Origin: Phycisphaerales bacterium UBA3190
GTDB lineage: Bacteria; Planctomycetota; Phycisphaerae; Phycisphaerales; UBA1924
Direction: 5' to 3'
DNA: 64,000 nucleotides
NCBI GenBank assembly: GCA_002364005.1
Contig: DEXG01000032.1
Coordinates: 19,455-83,454, forward strand
The notes under the pieces were generated by a model that saw nothing but the letters and a program-made list of their open reading frames with translations, did no database searches and was not told the origin of the DNA. Position numbers and translations under genes: made by a program. Positions 15,472-23,253 of the stretch are shown in pieces; position 1 is the stretch's first letter; each line of letters starts with the position of its first letter.

Positions 15472-15810
15472 GGTGATCGGTTCCCTTCGCGTTGCGTACT
15501 TCCGATGTGTGCCAACGAACGAGATGCATTACAGATGATCTCGATGCACATGAAACTACAGGGCAATCGGGGATAACCTGACCGTTTCTATCGATGATTA
15601 CGCCTGTAGGGTGCGTGACCGGCGTAGAAACATCCGTCCTGCTGTATTCGGACCTGAAAGAAGATCTCTCCCATGCCCCTGCTGAAATCATAGCAGAGAT
15701 CGTTTTCGGACCTCACTTCGAACGACCCGCCGGTCTGGACAATCCCCCTTCAGCGGGCTTGGATGACGCAAGCAGACCACTTTCCGCAACCATGCATAAG
15801 GACGCCGAGC
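15472..15810. other. Divergent intergenic region
   Basis: About 340 bases separate the secreted-protein gene from psuG. It should hold both promoters. I see no well-matched sigma-70 pair, no hairpin with a T-run, and no ORF with a ribosome-binding site other than the psuG start. Confidence 0.45.
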
Positions 15811-16680
15811 ATGCAACTGATCAAAAGGGTGAACTCAAAGGCCGTGGCGCTGGAAACCACCCTCTTGGTGCACGGGGTGCCCCGCGATTCGAGTCTGGCG
15901 CTGGCGGGCGAGCTCGACGCGATCGTACGCAGCGAGGGCTCGTCCCCGGCGCTGGTCGGGGTCGTGGAGGGGACCGCCGTGGCGGGCATGGACCGCGATG
16001 AGCTGGAGTCGATGCTCGGGGCTGATTCGATCGAGAAGGTCAACACGGCCAACCTGGGCGTTGCGATGCACGCGGGGCGGAGTGCGGCGACCACGGTCAG
16101 CAGCACCATGGAGATCGCCGCGTATGCGGGGCTGCGGGTCTTTGCCACCGGCGGGATCGGCGGCGTGCACCGGGGCTATGGGGAACACCTGGACATCTCA
16201 GCCGACCTGCTCGCGTTCACTCGATTCCCGATCGCGGTGGTCACCAGCGGGGTCAAGTCGATCCTCGATGTGATCGCGACCCGTGAAGCACTTGAGTCAC
16301 TCGGGATCACGGTGGTCGGGTACCAGACCGATGTCTTCCCCGCCTTCTACCTGCGTGATGGCGGGTGCGGGATCGATGTCCGATTCGATGATCCCGATGA
16401 CCTGGCCGCGTTCGTACGCAGCGAGCTGCCCCGCACCGGGCGTGGGATCGTCATCGCCAACCCGATCCCGGAGTCTGCCGAGATCGACCGCACCGATTGG
16501 GAGGCATGGCTCGCTGAAGCCGAATCCAGAGCACGCGCATCGGGTGCGGGCGGGCGGGATGTCACCCCCTCCATCCTCGCAGGGCTGCACGAGATATCAG
16601 ATGGGCGTACGCTCCGGTCGAATATCGAACTGGTGAAGTCCAACGCACGGCTCGCGGCCATGGTCGAATCACGCCTGTGA
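15811..16680 (+). CDS. psuG: Pseudouridine-5'-phosphate glycosidase
   Basis: PsuG splits pseudouridine 5'-phosphate into uracil and ribose 5-phosphate, a step in salvage of pseudouridine from RNA. The 289-residue protein shows the family segments ALETTLLVHGVP, GVVEGTAVAGM, NTANLGVAM, ATGGIGGVHRG, DISADL, VVTSGVKSILD and GYQTDVFPAFY. The start ATG 15811 has AAGGA eight bases upstream; an in-frame ATG further upstream (15763) is less likely. No pseudouridine kinase (PsuK) lies beside it, so the kinase must be elsewhere or the substrate comes phosphorylated. Confidence 0.93.
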   Translation: MQLIKRVNSKAVALETTLLVHGVPRDSSLALAGELDAIVRSEGSSPALVGVVEGTAVAGMDRDELESMLGADSIEKVNTANLGVAMHAGRSAATTVSSTMEIAAYAGLRVFATGGIGGVHRGYGEHLDISADLLAFTRFPIAVVTSGVKSILDVIATREALESLGITVVGYQTDVFPAFYLRDGGCGIDVRFDDPDDLAAFVRSELPRTGRGIVIANPIPESAEIDRTDWEAWLAEAESRARASGAGGRDVTPSILAGLHEISDGRTLRSNIELVKSNARLAAMVESRL

Positions 16681-16781
16681 GGGGAACGGGAGCCGTTCAG
16701 ACCCGGAATCTGGCCGCGACCCCTGATCATCGCTGATTATCGGGCATCGATTCACACAACATTGACACCCATCATCCCCCG

Positions 16782-16805
16782 AAAGCCCCCTGCCGTGGGG
16801 CTTTT
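16782..16805 (+). terminator. Terminator-like hairpin after psuG
   Basis: An 8-bp stem AAAGCCCC / GGGGCTTT has a 7-base loop and a short T-run (TTTTC). It lies 100 bases after the psuG stop. Confidence 0.55.
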
Positions 16806-16825
16806 CATGCTAGGATACCGCGTTG

Positions 16826-16867
16826 CGAACAAGCCACTCGGACCAATCATCTGGGATGGCTTGTTCG
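16826..16867. repeat. Perfect 11-bp inverted repeat upstream of secreted-protein gene
   Basis: CGAACAAGCCA at 16826-16836 and TGGCTTGTTCG at 16857-16867 are separated by 20 bases. There is no T-run after it, so it is not an obvious terminator. It lies 95 bases before the start of the 16962 gene and may be a regulator-binding site or a 5' leader stem. Confidence 0.7.
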
Positions 16868-16961
16868 TGTCAAGAGAGAACGAGCACGCTGATTGGGTGG
16901 ATCCCAATCGCGGCGACCGGGGGCGACCCCACACAAGATCTAATCAAAGGAGAACGAGAAG

Positions 16962-19079
16962 ATGCGTCAACAGATTCGAATCGCGGCCTTGATTGCGACG
17001 GCGGGCCTTTGCGGCACCGCCATCGCGCAGGATAGTGTGAGCAGCAACCTCGGCGGGCTTCCCGGCGATGCACTCAACCCATGGTCAGATCACTGCGCGG
17101 CTTATGTCGTCGATCTCGCCCCGATCACCACTTCTGCAGGGCACACCTTCGGTGTAGCTCCGTTGCTCAAGAGCACGCAGATCGACCCCAACTTCTTCAA
17201 CAACCTCGGCTCGACCGTCGGCATCAGCACCGATGTGCTCAGCGATGTGCCTTTCTCCCGTGCCAGCTACATGCAGTGGAGCACCGCCGGCGCTGGCGTC
17301 AGCGCCCAGAACACCATGGGTGACGCGGTCAGCCCCACCGGCAACGCCTCACAGTTCGCCATTGGCTGGTCCGAGTTCGGCACCACCGCCGCAGGCGAGA
17401 GCTACAACGGCATGATCGGTGCCATCGTCAACTACGACCCCAGCGACGCGAACCGACTCTTCGTCGATCGCCGCATGGGCGCGGTCAACAGCAGCTCGGA
17501 CGCCTCGGGCGACTCCTCGCAGCTCGGCGGCGTCTCGGTCGATGCCAACGGCAACCTCTACTACCGTGCTGACGACTTCAATGTCACCGGCCCCGATCCG
17601 CTCTCGGGCACCAACATCTTCCGCACCCGTCTGGCTGATCGCGACTGCAACACGCAGAACATGATCTCGCTCGGCGGCACGCTCGACGCGACCGACTTCA
17701 TCATCCAGGGCGGCGACACCCACTCGGTCCCCAACAACATGCCCGCCTCGATCGCAGGCGGAAACGGACTCTACGGCGGCCCCAACTTCAACAGCGAGTA
17801 TGTCTACGGCGGTTCGCTGGGCATGACCACCGCAACCACCGACCACTTTGACCTCACCGGCGGCCGCACAGGCGACCACCGCGGAAACATGGGCAGCACC
17901 ATCGGTGACCCATTCGGCTTCGGCGGCGTCTACACCTACGGCGTCTACGCCAAGGATGCCAACGGCGATACCAAGGCGATGAATGTCTGGGGCGTTGACG
18001 CCACCGGCGCTGTCGTCGGCAAGAAGGCATGGGACATCCCCGCCAGCGTGACCGACAACGACGACGGCTTCGTCCTCTCGTACTCGTCATTCGTTGAGTT
18101 CGTCAACTACTTCGGTTCGGTCCCGTTCCGCGGTGGCGTTGGCAACATGGCCGTCGGGCGTGACATCAACGGCAACGCGCTCTTCGCTGCGACCGTCTCG
18201 GAGAACGGCTTCGGCGATGACTTCTCCAACCAGATCATCGTCGGCCGCTACAACCCCACCACCGGGGCCACTGACTACACCTTCGCGGCGTACATCGATC
18301 AGTTCGGCCTGTTCACGCAGGACGCCGGCAAGCCCATCTACGACGACATGGGCGTCGAGATCGGCCAGCTCGTCAACCTCGACGCGGTCACCGGCGGCTC
18401 GCCACTGGGCCCATCCATCTCGGCCCCGGCGTTCGACGCAGCAGGCAACATCTGGTTCATCGGTGCGGTTGAGCTCTACGACCGCTTCATGGACGGCGGC
18501 TCGGACTTCGACGGCGCACTGCTCCGTGCGGTCCTCGACCCCGACACCTTCTCGTACCGCATCGAGCTCGTGCTCGAGAATGGCACCCGCGCGACCGGCC
18601 CCAACTCGGGCCTGGAGTACTCGGTTGACTTCCTCGGCACGGCCAACGCAGGCGGCGGCGCCAGCGGTGGCTCGCTCTGGTCGAACAATGTCTCCGCCTC
18701 CGCTTGGAACGGCGTTGACATCTCGGCAACCGAGCCCGGCGACGAGATCAGCAACGGTGGCGTGATCATCAACACCTCGATCACCTACGACATCGACGGC
18801 GACGGGATCTTCAACGACCCGACCAGCGGCAACTTCAACGCCGACGCCCCCGCCGACGAGTCGTACAGCGTGGCCCTCTATGTCGGCTACTACCAGGATG
18901 GCCCACCGCCCTGCCCGGCTGACCTCAACGGCGACGAGGTGCTGAACTTCTTCGATGTCTCGGCATTCATCAGCGCCTTCAGCGGCATGCAGCCTGACGG
19001 CGACTTCAACGGCGACGGCCTGTTCAACTTCTTCGATGTCTCGGCATTCATCAGCGCCTTCAGCGCTGGCTGCCCATAA
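16962..19079 (+). CDS. Large secreted protein with C-terminal dockerin-like repeats
   Basis: The 705-residue protein has a signal peptide (IAALIATAGLCGTAIAQ). A long Gly/Asp/Asn-rich, probably beta-structured body follows, with no recognised enzyme motif. Its C-terminus holds two calcium-loop repeats (DLNGDEVLNFFDVSAF and DFNGDGLFNFFDVSAF) and ends in GCP. Such dockerin-like ends are common on planctomycete secreted proteins and are thought to mediate sorting or attachment. It is probably surface-bound or exported. A strong terminator follows. The start has AAGGAG eight or nine bases upstream. Confidence 0.88.
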   Translation: MRQQIRIAALIATAGLCGTAIAQDSVSSNLGGLPGDALNPWSDHCAAYVVDLAPITTSAGHTFGVAPLLKSTQIDPNFFNNLGSTVGISTDVLSDVPFSRASYMQWSTAGAGVSAQNTMGDAVSPTGNASQFAIGWSEFGTTAAGESYNGMIGAIVNYDPSDANRLFVDRRMGAVNSSSDASGDSSQLGGVSVDANGNLYYRADDFNVTGPDPLSGTNIFRTRLADRDCNTQNMISLGGTLDATDFIIQGGDTHSVPNNMPASIAGGNGLYGGPNFNSEYVYGGSLGMTTATTDHFDLTGGRTGDHRGNMGSTIGDPFGFGGVYTYGVYAKDANGDTKAMNVWGVDATGAVVGKKAWDIPASVTDNDDGFVLSYSSFVEFVNYFGSVPFRGGVGNMAVGRDINGNALFAATVSENGFGDDFSNQIIVGRYNPTTGATDYTFAAYIDQFGLFTQDAGKPIYDDMGVEIGQLVNLDAVTGGSPLGPSISAPAFDAAGNIWFIGAVELYDRFMDGGSDFDGALLRAVLDPDTFSYRIELVLENGTRATGPNSGLEYSVDFLGTANAGGGASGGSLWSNNVSASAWNGVDISATEPGDEISNGGVIINTSITYDIDGDGIFNDPTSGNFNADAPADESYSVALYVGYYQDGPPPCPADLNGDEVLNFFDVSAFISAFSGMQPDGDFNGDGLFNFFDVSAFISAFSAGCP

Positions 19080-19111
19080 TCGAACCGCGTTCGAACCGAA
19101 CTGCACTTATC

Positions 19112-19145
19112 GCGTCCCCGCTCACACGAGCGGGGACGCTTTTTT
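19112..19145 (+). terminator. Strong intrinsic terminator
   Basis: An 11-bp perfect stem GCGTCCCCGCT / AGCGGGGACGC has a 6-base loop and is followed by six T. It ends transcription of the 16962 gene. Confidence 0.9.
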
Positions 19146-19241
19146 ATGTCCCATAAGCCACGACTTCGTGATTTTAAAGTTTCGCCTCGCCCACGCTAAG
19201 TGCAGCGATACAATGGCCTTGCAAGCAAGGAGACTCTGTTT

Positions 19242-20594
19242 ATGAAGATCATGCGACCGATCACGGTACTGGTACTGGCCGGCTTCTGTGGACTCTTGAA
19301 TGCCCAGTGGGACCCGTTCAACGGCGACTGGGGCAAAGAGAACCCCCGCGACCTGCGCGTGATGACATGGAATGTCCAGGACGGCATCTGCTCGTCGAAC
19401 GACAAGGGCGATACCTTCGGTGATTGGAACGGGCTCGTTCGCATCATCGCCTCGCTCCAGCCCGATGTCCTGATCCTGCAGGAGTGCGGCGACAACAGCG
19501 GGAACAACACCGGCAGCGGCGATGACTCGGTCAGTGAGCTTGAAACAGTCATCGACCTTTTCTTCCACGGCGGCAGTGACCCCTTCGAGGGCGGCACGGT
19601 CGGCTCGTATGTCCAGAAGTATGTGCCAGACTACGACCTCCCCTATGTGTTCGTCTCGACCAACTCGGACGGGTTCAACCGCAATGTGATCCTCTCACGC
19701 TACCCCTTCGCCGACATCAACGGCGGCGGCTCGCTCCTCAACAACTTCGTCGTCATTCCCGACGCGTACCAGAGCGGTGGAACCGGAGGCATCCGCGGCT
19801 ACCAGTTCGCCGAGATCGACCTGCCCGACAACGACTACGCCGGCGACATCGTCGTCGGCAACGCACACCTCAAGGCGGGTGGGGACAGCAGCGACTACGA
19901 GCAGCGTGAGATCGCCGCGTTGAATACCGCCTACTTCATCGATTACTACTACAACGGCGCAGGCACCGGCATCAGCGACCCCAACAGCCGCGTCGCGGTC
20001 CCGGCTGTCGGCAATGTGCTCGACGACAACACCCCCGTCATCTGGGGCGGGGATCTCAACCAGACCCCGAGCTCATCGAGCCCCAACTGGATCATGACAC
20101 GGGCCGAGTTCTCGGGCGGGTCCGACGGCACCGATCGCGATCGCAGCGATTCGAGCTTCTCCTCACCGTCACACCCCATCTCCGGCGATACGAGCACACA
20201 AGGGAGTTCGAGCCGCCTTGACTACCTCTGCTGGCAGGACTCGATCGCGCAGGTCCGACGCCAGTTCATCTTCCGCTCGTCTGGCAGCAACATGAATGTC
20301 AGCCGCATCCCCTACCCCGCCAGCACTTACCCGACCAACCCGATCTCGATCTCATCGATCGCCTCCGACCACCGCCCCGTGATCGTCGACTTCATCTTGC
20401 CCGAGGCCGCCAGTGACCCCTGCCCCTCACCGCCCGACTTCGTTGACGACAACCAGCTCGACTTCTTCGATGTCAGCGCGTTCCTGACCGCGTTCACCAA
20501 CAGCGACAGCAGCGCCGATATCAACGGCGATGGCAGTTTCGACTTCTTCGATGTTTCCGGGTTCCTCGCGGCGTTCAGCGCCGGTTGCCCCTGA
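19242..20594 (+). CDS. Secreted endonuclease/exonuclease/phosphatase-family protein with dockerin-like end
   Basis: The 450-residue protein has a signal peptide (ITVLVLAGFCGLLNAQ) and an EEP-fold catalytic domain: TWNVQDG (Asn), VLILQECG (Glu), GNAHLKAG (His), WGGDLNQTP (Asp/Asn) and SDHRPVIVDF (Asp-His). These are the metal-binding and catalytic positions of DNase I-like enzymes. Substrates could be nucleic acids, phospholipids or phosphoesters. The last 50 residues are two dockerin-like loops (DFFDVSAFLTAF, DFFDVSGFLAAF) ending in GCP, as in the gene just upstream. The start ATG 19242 has AAGGAG nine bases upstream. It lies after a terminator, so it has its own promoter. Confidence 0.9.
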   Translation: MKIMRPITVLVLAGFCGLLNAQWDPFNGDWGKENPRDLRVMTWNVQDGICSSNDKGDTFGDWNGLVRIIASLQPDVLILQECGDNSGNNTGSGDDSVSELETVIDLFFHGGSDPFEGGTVGSYVQKYVPDYDLPYVFVSTNSDGFNRNVILSRYPFADINGGGSLLNNFVVIPDAYQSGGTGGIRGYQFAEIDLPDNDYAGDIVVGNAHLKAGGDSSDYEQREIAALNTAYFIDYYYNGAGTGISDPNSRVAVPAVGNVLDDNTPVIWGGDLNQTPSSSSPNWIMTRAEFSGGSDGTDRDRSDSSFSSPSHPISGDTSTQGSSSRLDYLCWQDSIAQVRRQFIFRSSGSNMNVSRIPYPASTYPTNPISISSIASDHRPVIVDFILPEAASDPCPSPPDFVDDNQLDFFDVSAFLTAFTNSDSSADINGDGSFDFFDVSGFLAAFSAGCP

Positions 20595-20609
20595 GCGTCC
20601 GATCTTTAC

Positions 20610-21095
20610 TCAGCCGCCGGGCTGATCACGCATGGACTTAACCTGATCGACGGCCGCGTCGAGCTCTCGCTTCATCTTGCGTACACGCAGCAGCGAACGG
20701 ACCCGCGTGAGCAGCTCGAGCTTGTTCACCGGCTTGGTCAGGAAGTCGTCTGCCCCCGCGTCGACGGCGCGTTCGACATCGCCGACCTCGTTGAGTGCCG
20801 TCACCATGATGATGGGGATATCACGGGTATCGGGGTTCTTCTTGAGCGTCTCGCAGACCTGGTAGCCGCTCATGCGGGGCATCATGATGTCCAGCAGGAT
20901 GATGTCCGGCGGGTCCTGCTTGACCGAGTCGATGGCCTGAAGCCCGTCGTGCGCGATGCGGATCGGGCCGCCCAGGTCGTCGAGGTAAGCGTGGAGCAGC
21001 TCCAGGTTCTGCTCGTTGTCATCGACAATCAGCACGCCATGGTGCTCAATGGGTGAATCGTCGATGCTGGTCTCGGCGGCTGGGTGTTCGTTCAT
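20610..21095 (-). CDS. CheY-like response regulator (receiver only)
   Basis: The 161-residue protein is a single receiver domain: acidic pocket VDDNEQN, phosphoacceptor Asp in ILLDIMMPRMSG, Thr in IIMVTALN and Lys in FLTKPVNK. A basic helical C-terminus (RVRSLLRVRKMKREL) may be a coiled-coil or docking segment. It has no DNA-binding domain, so it probably acts by protein contact downstream of a histidine kinase not present here. It is convergent with the EEP gene. Confidence 0.93.
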   Translation of the reverse strand: MNEHPAAETSIDDSPIEHHGVLIVDDNEQNLELLHAYLDDLGGPIRIAHDGLQAIDSVKQDPPDIILLDIMMPRMSGYQVCETLKKNPDTRDIPIIMVTALNEVGDVERAVDAGADDFLTKPVNKLELLTRVRSLLRVRKMKRELDAAVDQVKSMRDQPGG

Positions 21096-21235
21096 GCTCT
21101 ATTGTTGGCGGCAAACTCCGCGATAGCGCGTCCCGGAGAGCCCCCCGACCAATGCGCCTATTCTTTTAGGTCGCCAGCGGGCTCAGGGAGGGAGCTGATC
21201 GGGCGATTCAAGACTCTGAAACCGGGGAGCGTAGT

Positions 21236-21673
21236 TTGAGCATCTGGCAGCGTCAGTTCGAAACACCCAGCATGCAGGTGTTGATCGACGGCCTCAATAG
21301 CGATCAGCGTAAGGCCATCACGACCATCCGGAACTGGCTCAAGGAGCGAGTGAAGGGACGGGCGAACCTTTCCTATGTTGATGTCGCCTGGCATTGGTGT
21401 GAGCAGTATGAGCTCGAAAAGAACGACTCGGGCGATCTGCACGGTGTCTATCTCATACCGGACCCCGATGGTTCCAAAGTGGCGGTGAGTTGCAGCCGAC
21501 GGTTTTTCGAATCGAACGCGGTATCCCAACTTCCCAAGTCGCTCCACGCCGGGCTGGGGTCGGGCATCTGCGTTGGCCACCTTGCGTGGTGCCAGTGGAA
21601 CATCGTGAATCAGGACGATGCACAAGCCTTGATCTCGATGCTCGAATCCATGCTGGGCGATTCAGCAGCCTGA
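21236..21673 (+). CDS. Protein of unknown function
   Basis: The 145-residue soluble protein starts at TTG 21236, which has GGGGAG about seven bases upstream. It contains Trp- and Cys-rich segments (YVDVAWHWCEQYEL, GSGICVGHLAWCQWNIV) and a central GSKVAVSCSRRFFES. It has no signal peptide or membrane helix. No family is recognised. It lies 62 bases before the carboxypeptidase gene on the same strand and may be cotranscribed with it. Confidence 0.6.
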   Translation: MSIWQRQFETPSMQVLIDGLNSDQRKAITTIRNWLKERVKGRANLSYVDVAWHWCEQYELEKNDSGDLHGVYLIPDPDGSKVAVSCSRRFFESNAVSQLPKSLHAGLGSGICVGHLAWCQWNIVNQDDAQALISMLESMLGDSAA

Positions 21674-21734
21674 TGCTGGAGCGCATCGCGTACGCATGCC
21701 GATATGTGCACTGACTCACCTCTGGAGGCATCGA

Positions 21735-23246
21735 ATGCGGCTGAACCTTTCCCGAGTGCACTGCACCCTTTTCGTTTTCTTGGCTTTGGCAACCCTCTGC
21801 GCTCAGACCGCCCTCGCCGGGCCGCTCGATCGACAGACCGAACGCCTGATCACTTCGACGAACCTGGGTGGCGGGACCGCCGCGGTCTACATCGCGGATC
21901 TCGACACGGGCGAAGAGCTCGCCAGCTACGAATCAGACGAGGCACTGATCCCCGCCTCGACCATGAAGCTGCTCACCACGGGCACCGCCCTGCATGTGCT
22001 GGGGGCTGACTTTGTCTTCAAGACCAAGCTCATCCTCGATGAATCGGTCGACCCACCGCTGCTCATCATCGAAGGCGACGGCGACCCCGCCCTGGGTGAC
22101 CCGGCAATCTTCGAGGGCGAACAGCCCGGCGTCGAGATGGGGATGCTCCTGGACCAGATCGCCGAAACGCTCCGAGGCGCCGGGGTCGAATCGATCTCGG
22201 GTATCGTTGTCGATGACCGCGTATTCGATCGCAACTACACCCACCCAGCATGGCCCGAGGACCAGCTCAACCGCTGGTACTGCGCCCAGATCGGCGGGCT
22301 CAACTTCCACACCAATGTCATCAATGTCTACACCCAGCCCGCGCAGAGCGGGACGCCGTTGGTCCGCATGCAGCCCGATGCCTACTGGGTGCAGCTGAAT
22401 GTCAAGGCCAAGTCGAACCGCAAATCCCGCGATACCGCGTGGGTCTCCCGACCGACCAAGGCCAACATCTTCACGGTCCACGGCAATGTCAGCGCCAAGT
22501 CGGAGATCCCGGCCGCGGTGGACACACCGCCCCTGTTTGCCGGACGCGTGCTGGCGACAGCCCTGGAAGAGCGAGGCATCACAGTCGGCGATGGCACACA
22601 AAGCACCATCGACGCGGTCCGGCTCGTCGAGCCCGGCGAGTCGCTCGAAACCTCACGCACCCTCGCGATCATCACCACGCCTTTGGATGAGGTGCTGCGG
22701 CGCATCAACACCAACTCACACAACATGTACGCCGAGTCGCTGCTCAAGCGCATCGGCAACGAAGTCACCTCCGACCCCGGCTCCTGGGAGAACGGCTCGG
22801 CGGTGATTCGCATGGTCATGTCCGAACGCATCGGCGCCGCAGCCGCCGAATCCACGATCATCTCCGACGGCTCGGGCATGTCCCGCGAGAATCGGGTCAC
22901 TCCCAAGACCTTCGTCTCCTGGATGCGCTCGCTGGCGCGCAGCGATGACTGGGACACCTTCGTCGCCTCCATGGCAACCCCGGGCAGCGGCACCCTCAAA
23001 AAGCGATTCGGTGATGAGATCAGCAGCGAACTCCACGCCAAGAGCGGCTACCTCACCGGCACCTACGGGCTGGCGGGAGTGCTCGAGCACCCTCGCACAC
23101 GGCAACGCGTCGTCTTCTCCATCATGCTCAACGATGTCCGGGCCGGCTCAACCGCACTCAACGCCAAGCCGCTGATCGACGACATCGTCGACGAGATCGA
23201 CGACTTCCTCAACGAGCGAGCGGGCGTGCCCGCGATGGGCGGGTAA
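21735..23246 (+). CDS. dacB: D-alanyl-D-alanine carboxypeptidase/endopeptidase, PBP4 type (S13)
   Basis: The 503-residue periplasmic enzyme has a signal peptide (VFLALATLCAQTALAG) and the penicillin-binding motifs SxxK (PASTMKLL), SxN (NTNSHNMYAE) and KSG (LHAKSGYLTG, replacing the usual KTG). It trims or cross-link-cleaves peptidoglycan stem peptides, as E. coli DacB does. This shows a peptidoglycan wall, now accepted for planctomycetes. The start ATG 21735 has GGAGG seven bases upstream; an upstream in-frame ATG (21696) would place a charged stretch before the signal peptide. Confidence 0.92.
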   Translation: MRLNLSRVHCTLFVFLALATLCAQTALAGPLDRQTERLITSTNLGGGTAAVYIADLDTGEELASYESDEALIPASTMKLLTTGTALHVLGADFVFKTKLILDESVDPPLLIIEGDGDPALGDPAIFEGEQPGVEMGMLLDQIAETLRGAGVESISGIVVDDRVFDRNYTHPAWPEDQLNRWYCAQIGGLNFHTNVINVYTQPAQSGTPLVRMQPDAYWVQLNVKAKSNRKSRDTAWVSRPTKANIFTVHGNVSAKSEIPAAVDTPPLFAGRVLATALEERGITVGDGTQSTIDAVRLVEPGESLETSRTLAIITTPLDEVLRRINTNSHNMYAESLLKRIGNEVTSDPGSWENGSAVIRMVMSERIGAAAAESTIISDGSGMSRENRVTPKTFVSWMRSLARSDDWDTFVASMATPGSGTLKKRFGDEISSELHAKSGYLTGTYGLAGVLEHPRTRQRVVFSIMLNDVRAGSTALNAKPLIDDIVDEIDDFLNERAGVPAMGG

Positions 23247-23253
23247 GCAAACC

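Noticed and set aside
15594..16001. 135-codon ORF before psuG
   Set aside because: It overlaps the well-supported psuG start in another frame and has no ribosome site or domain.
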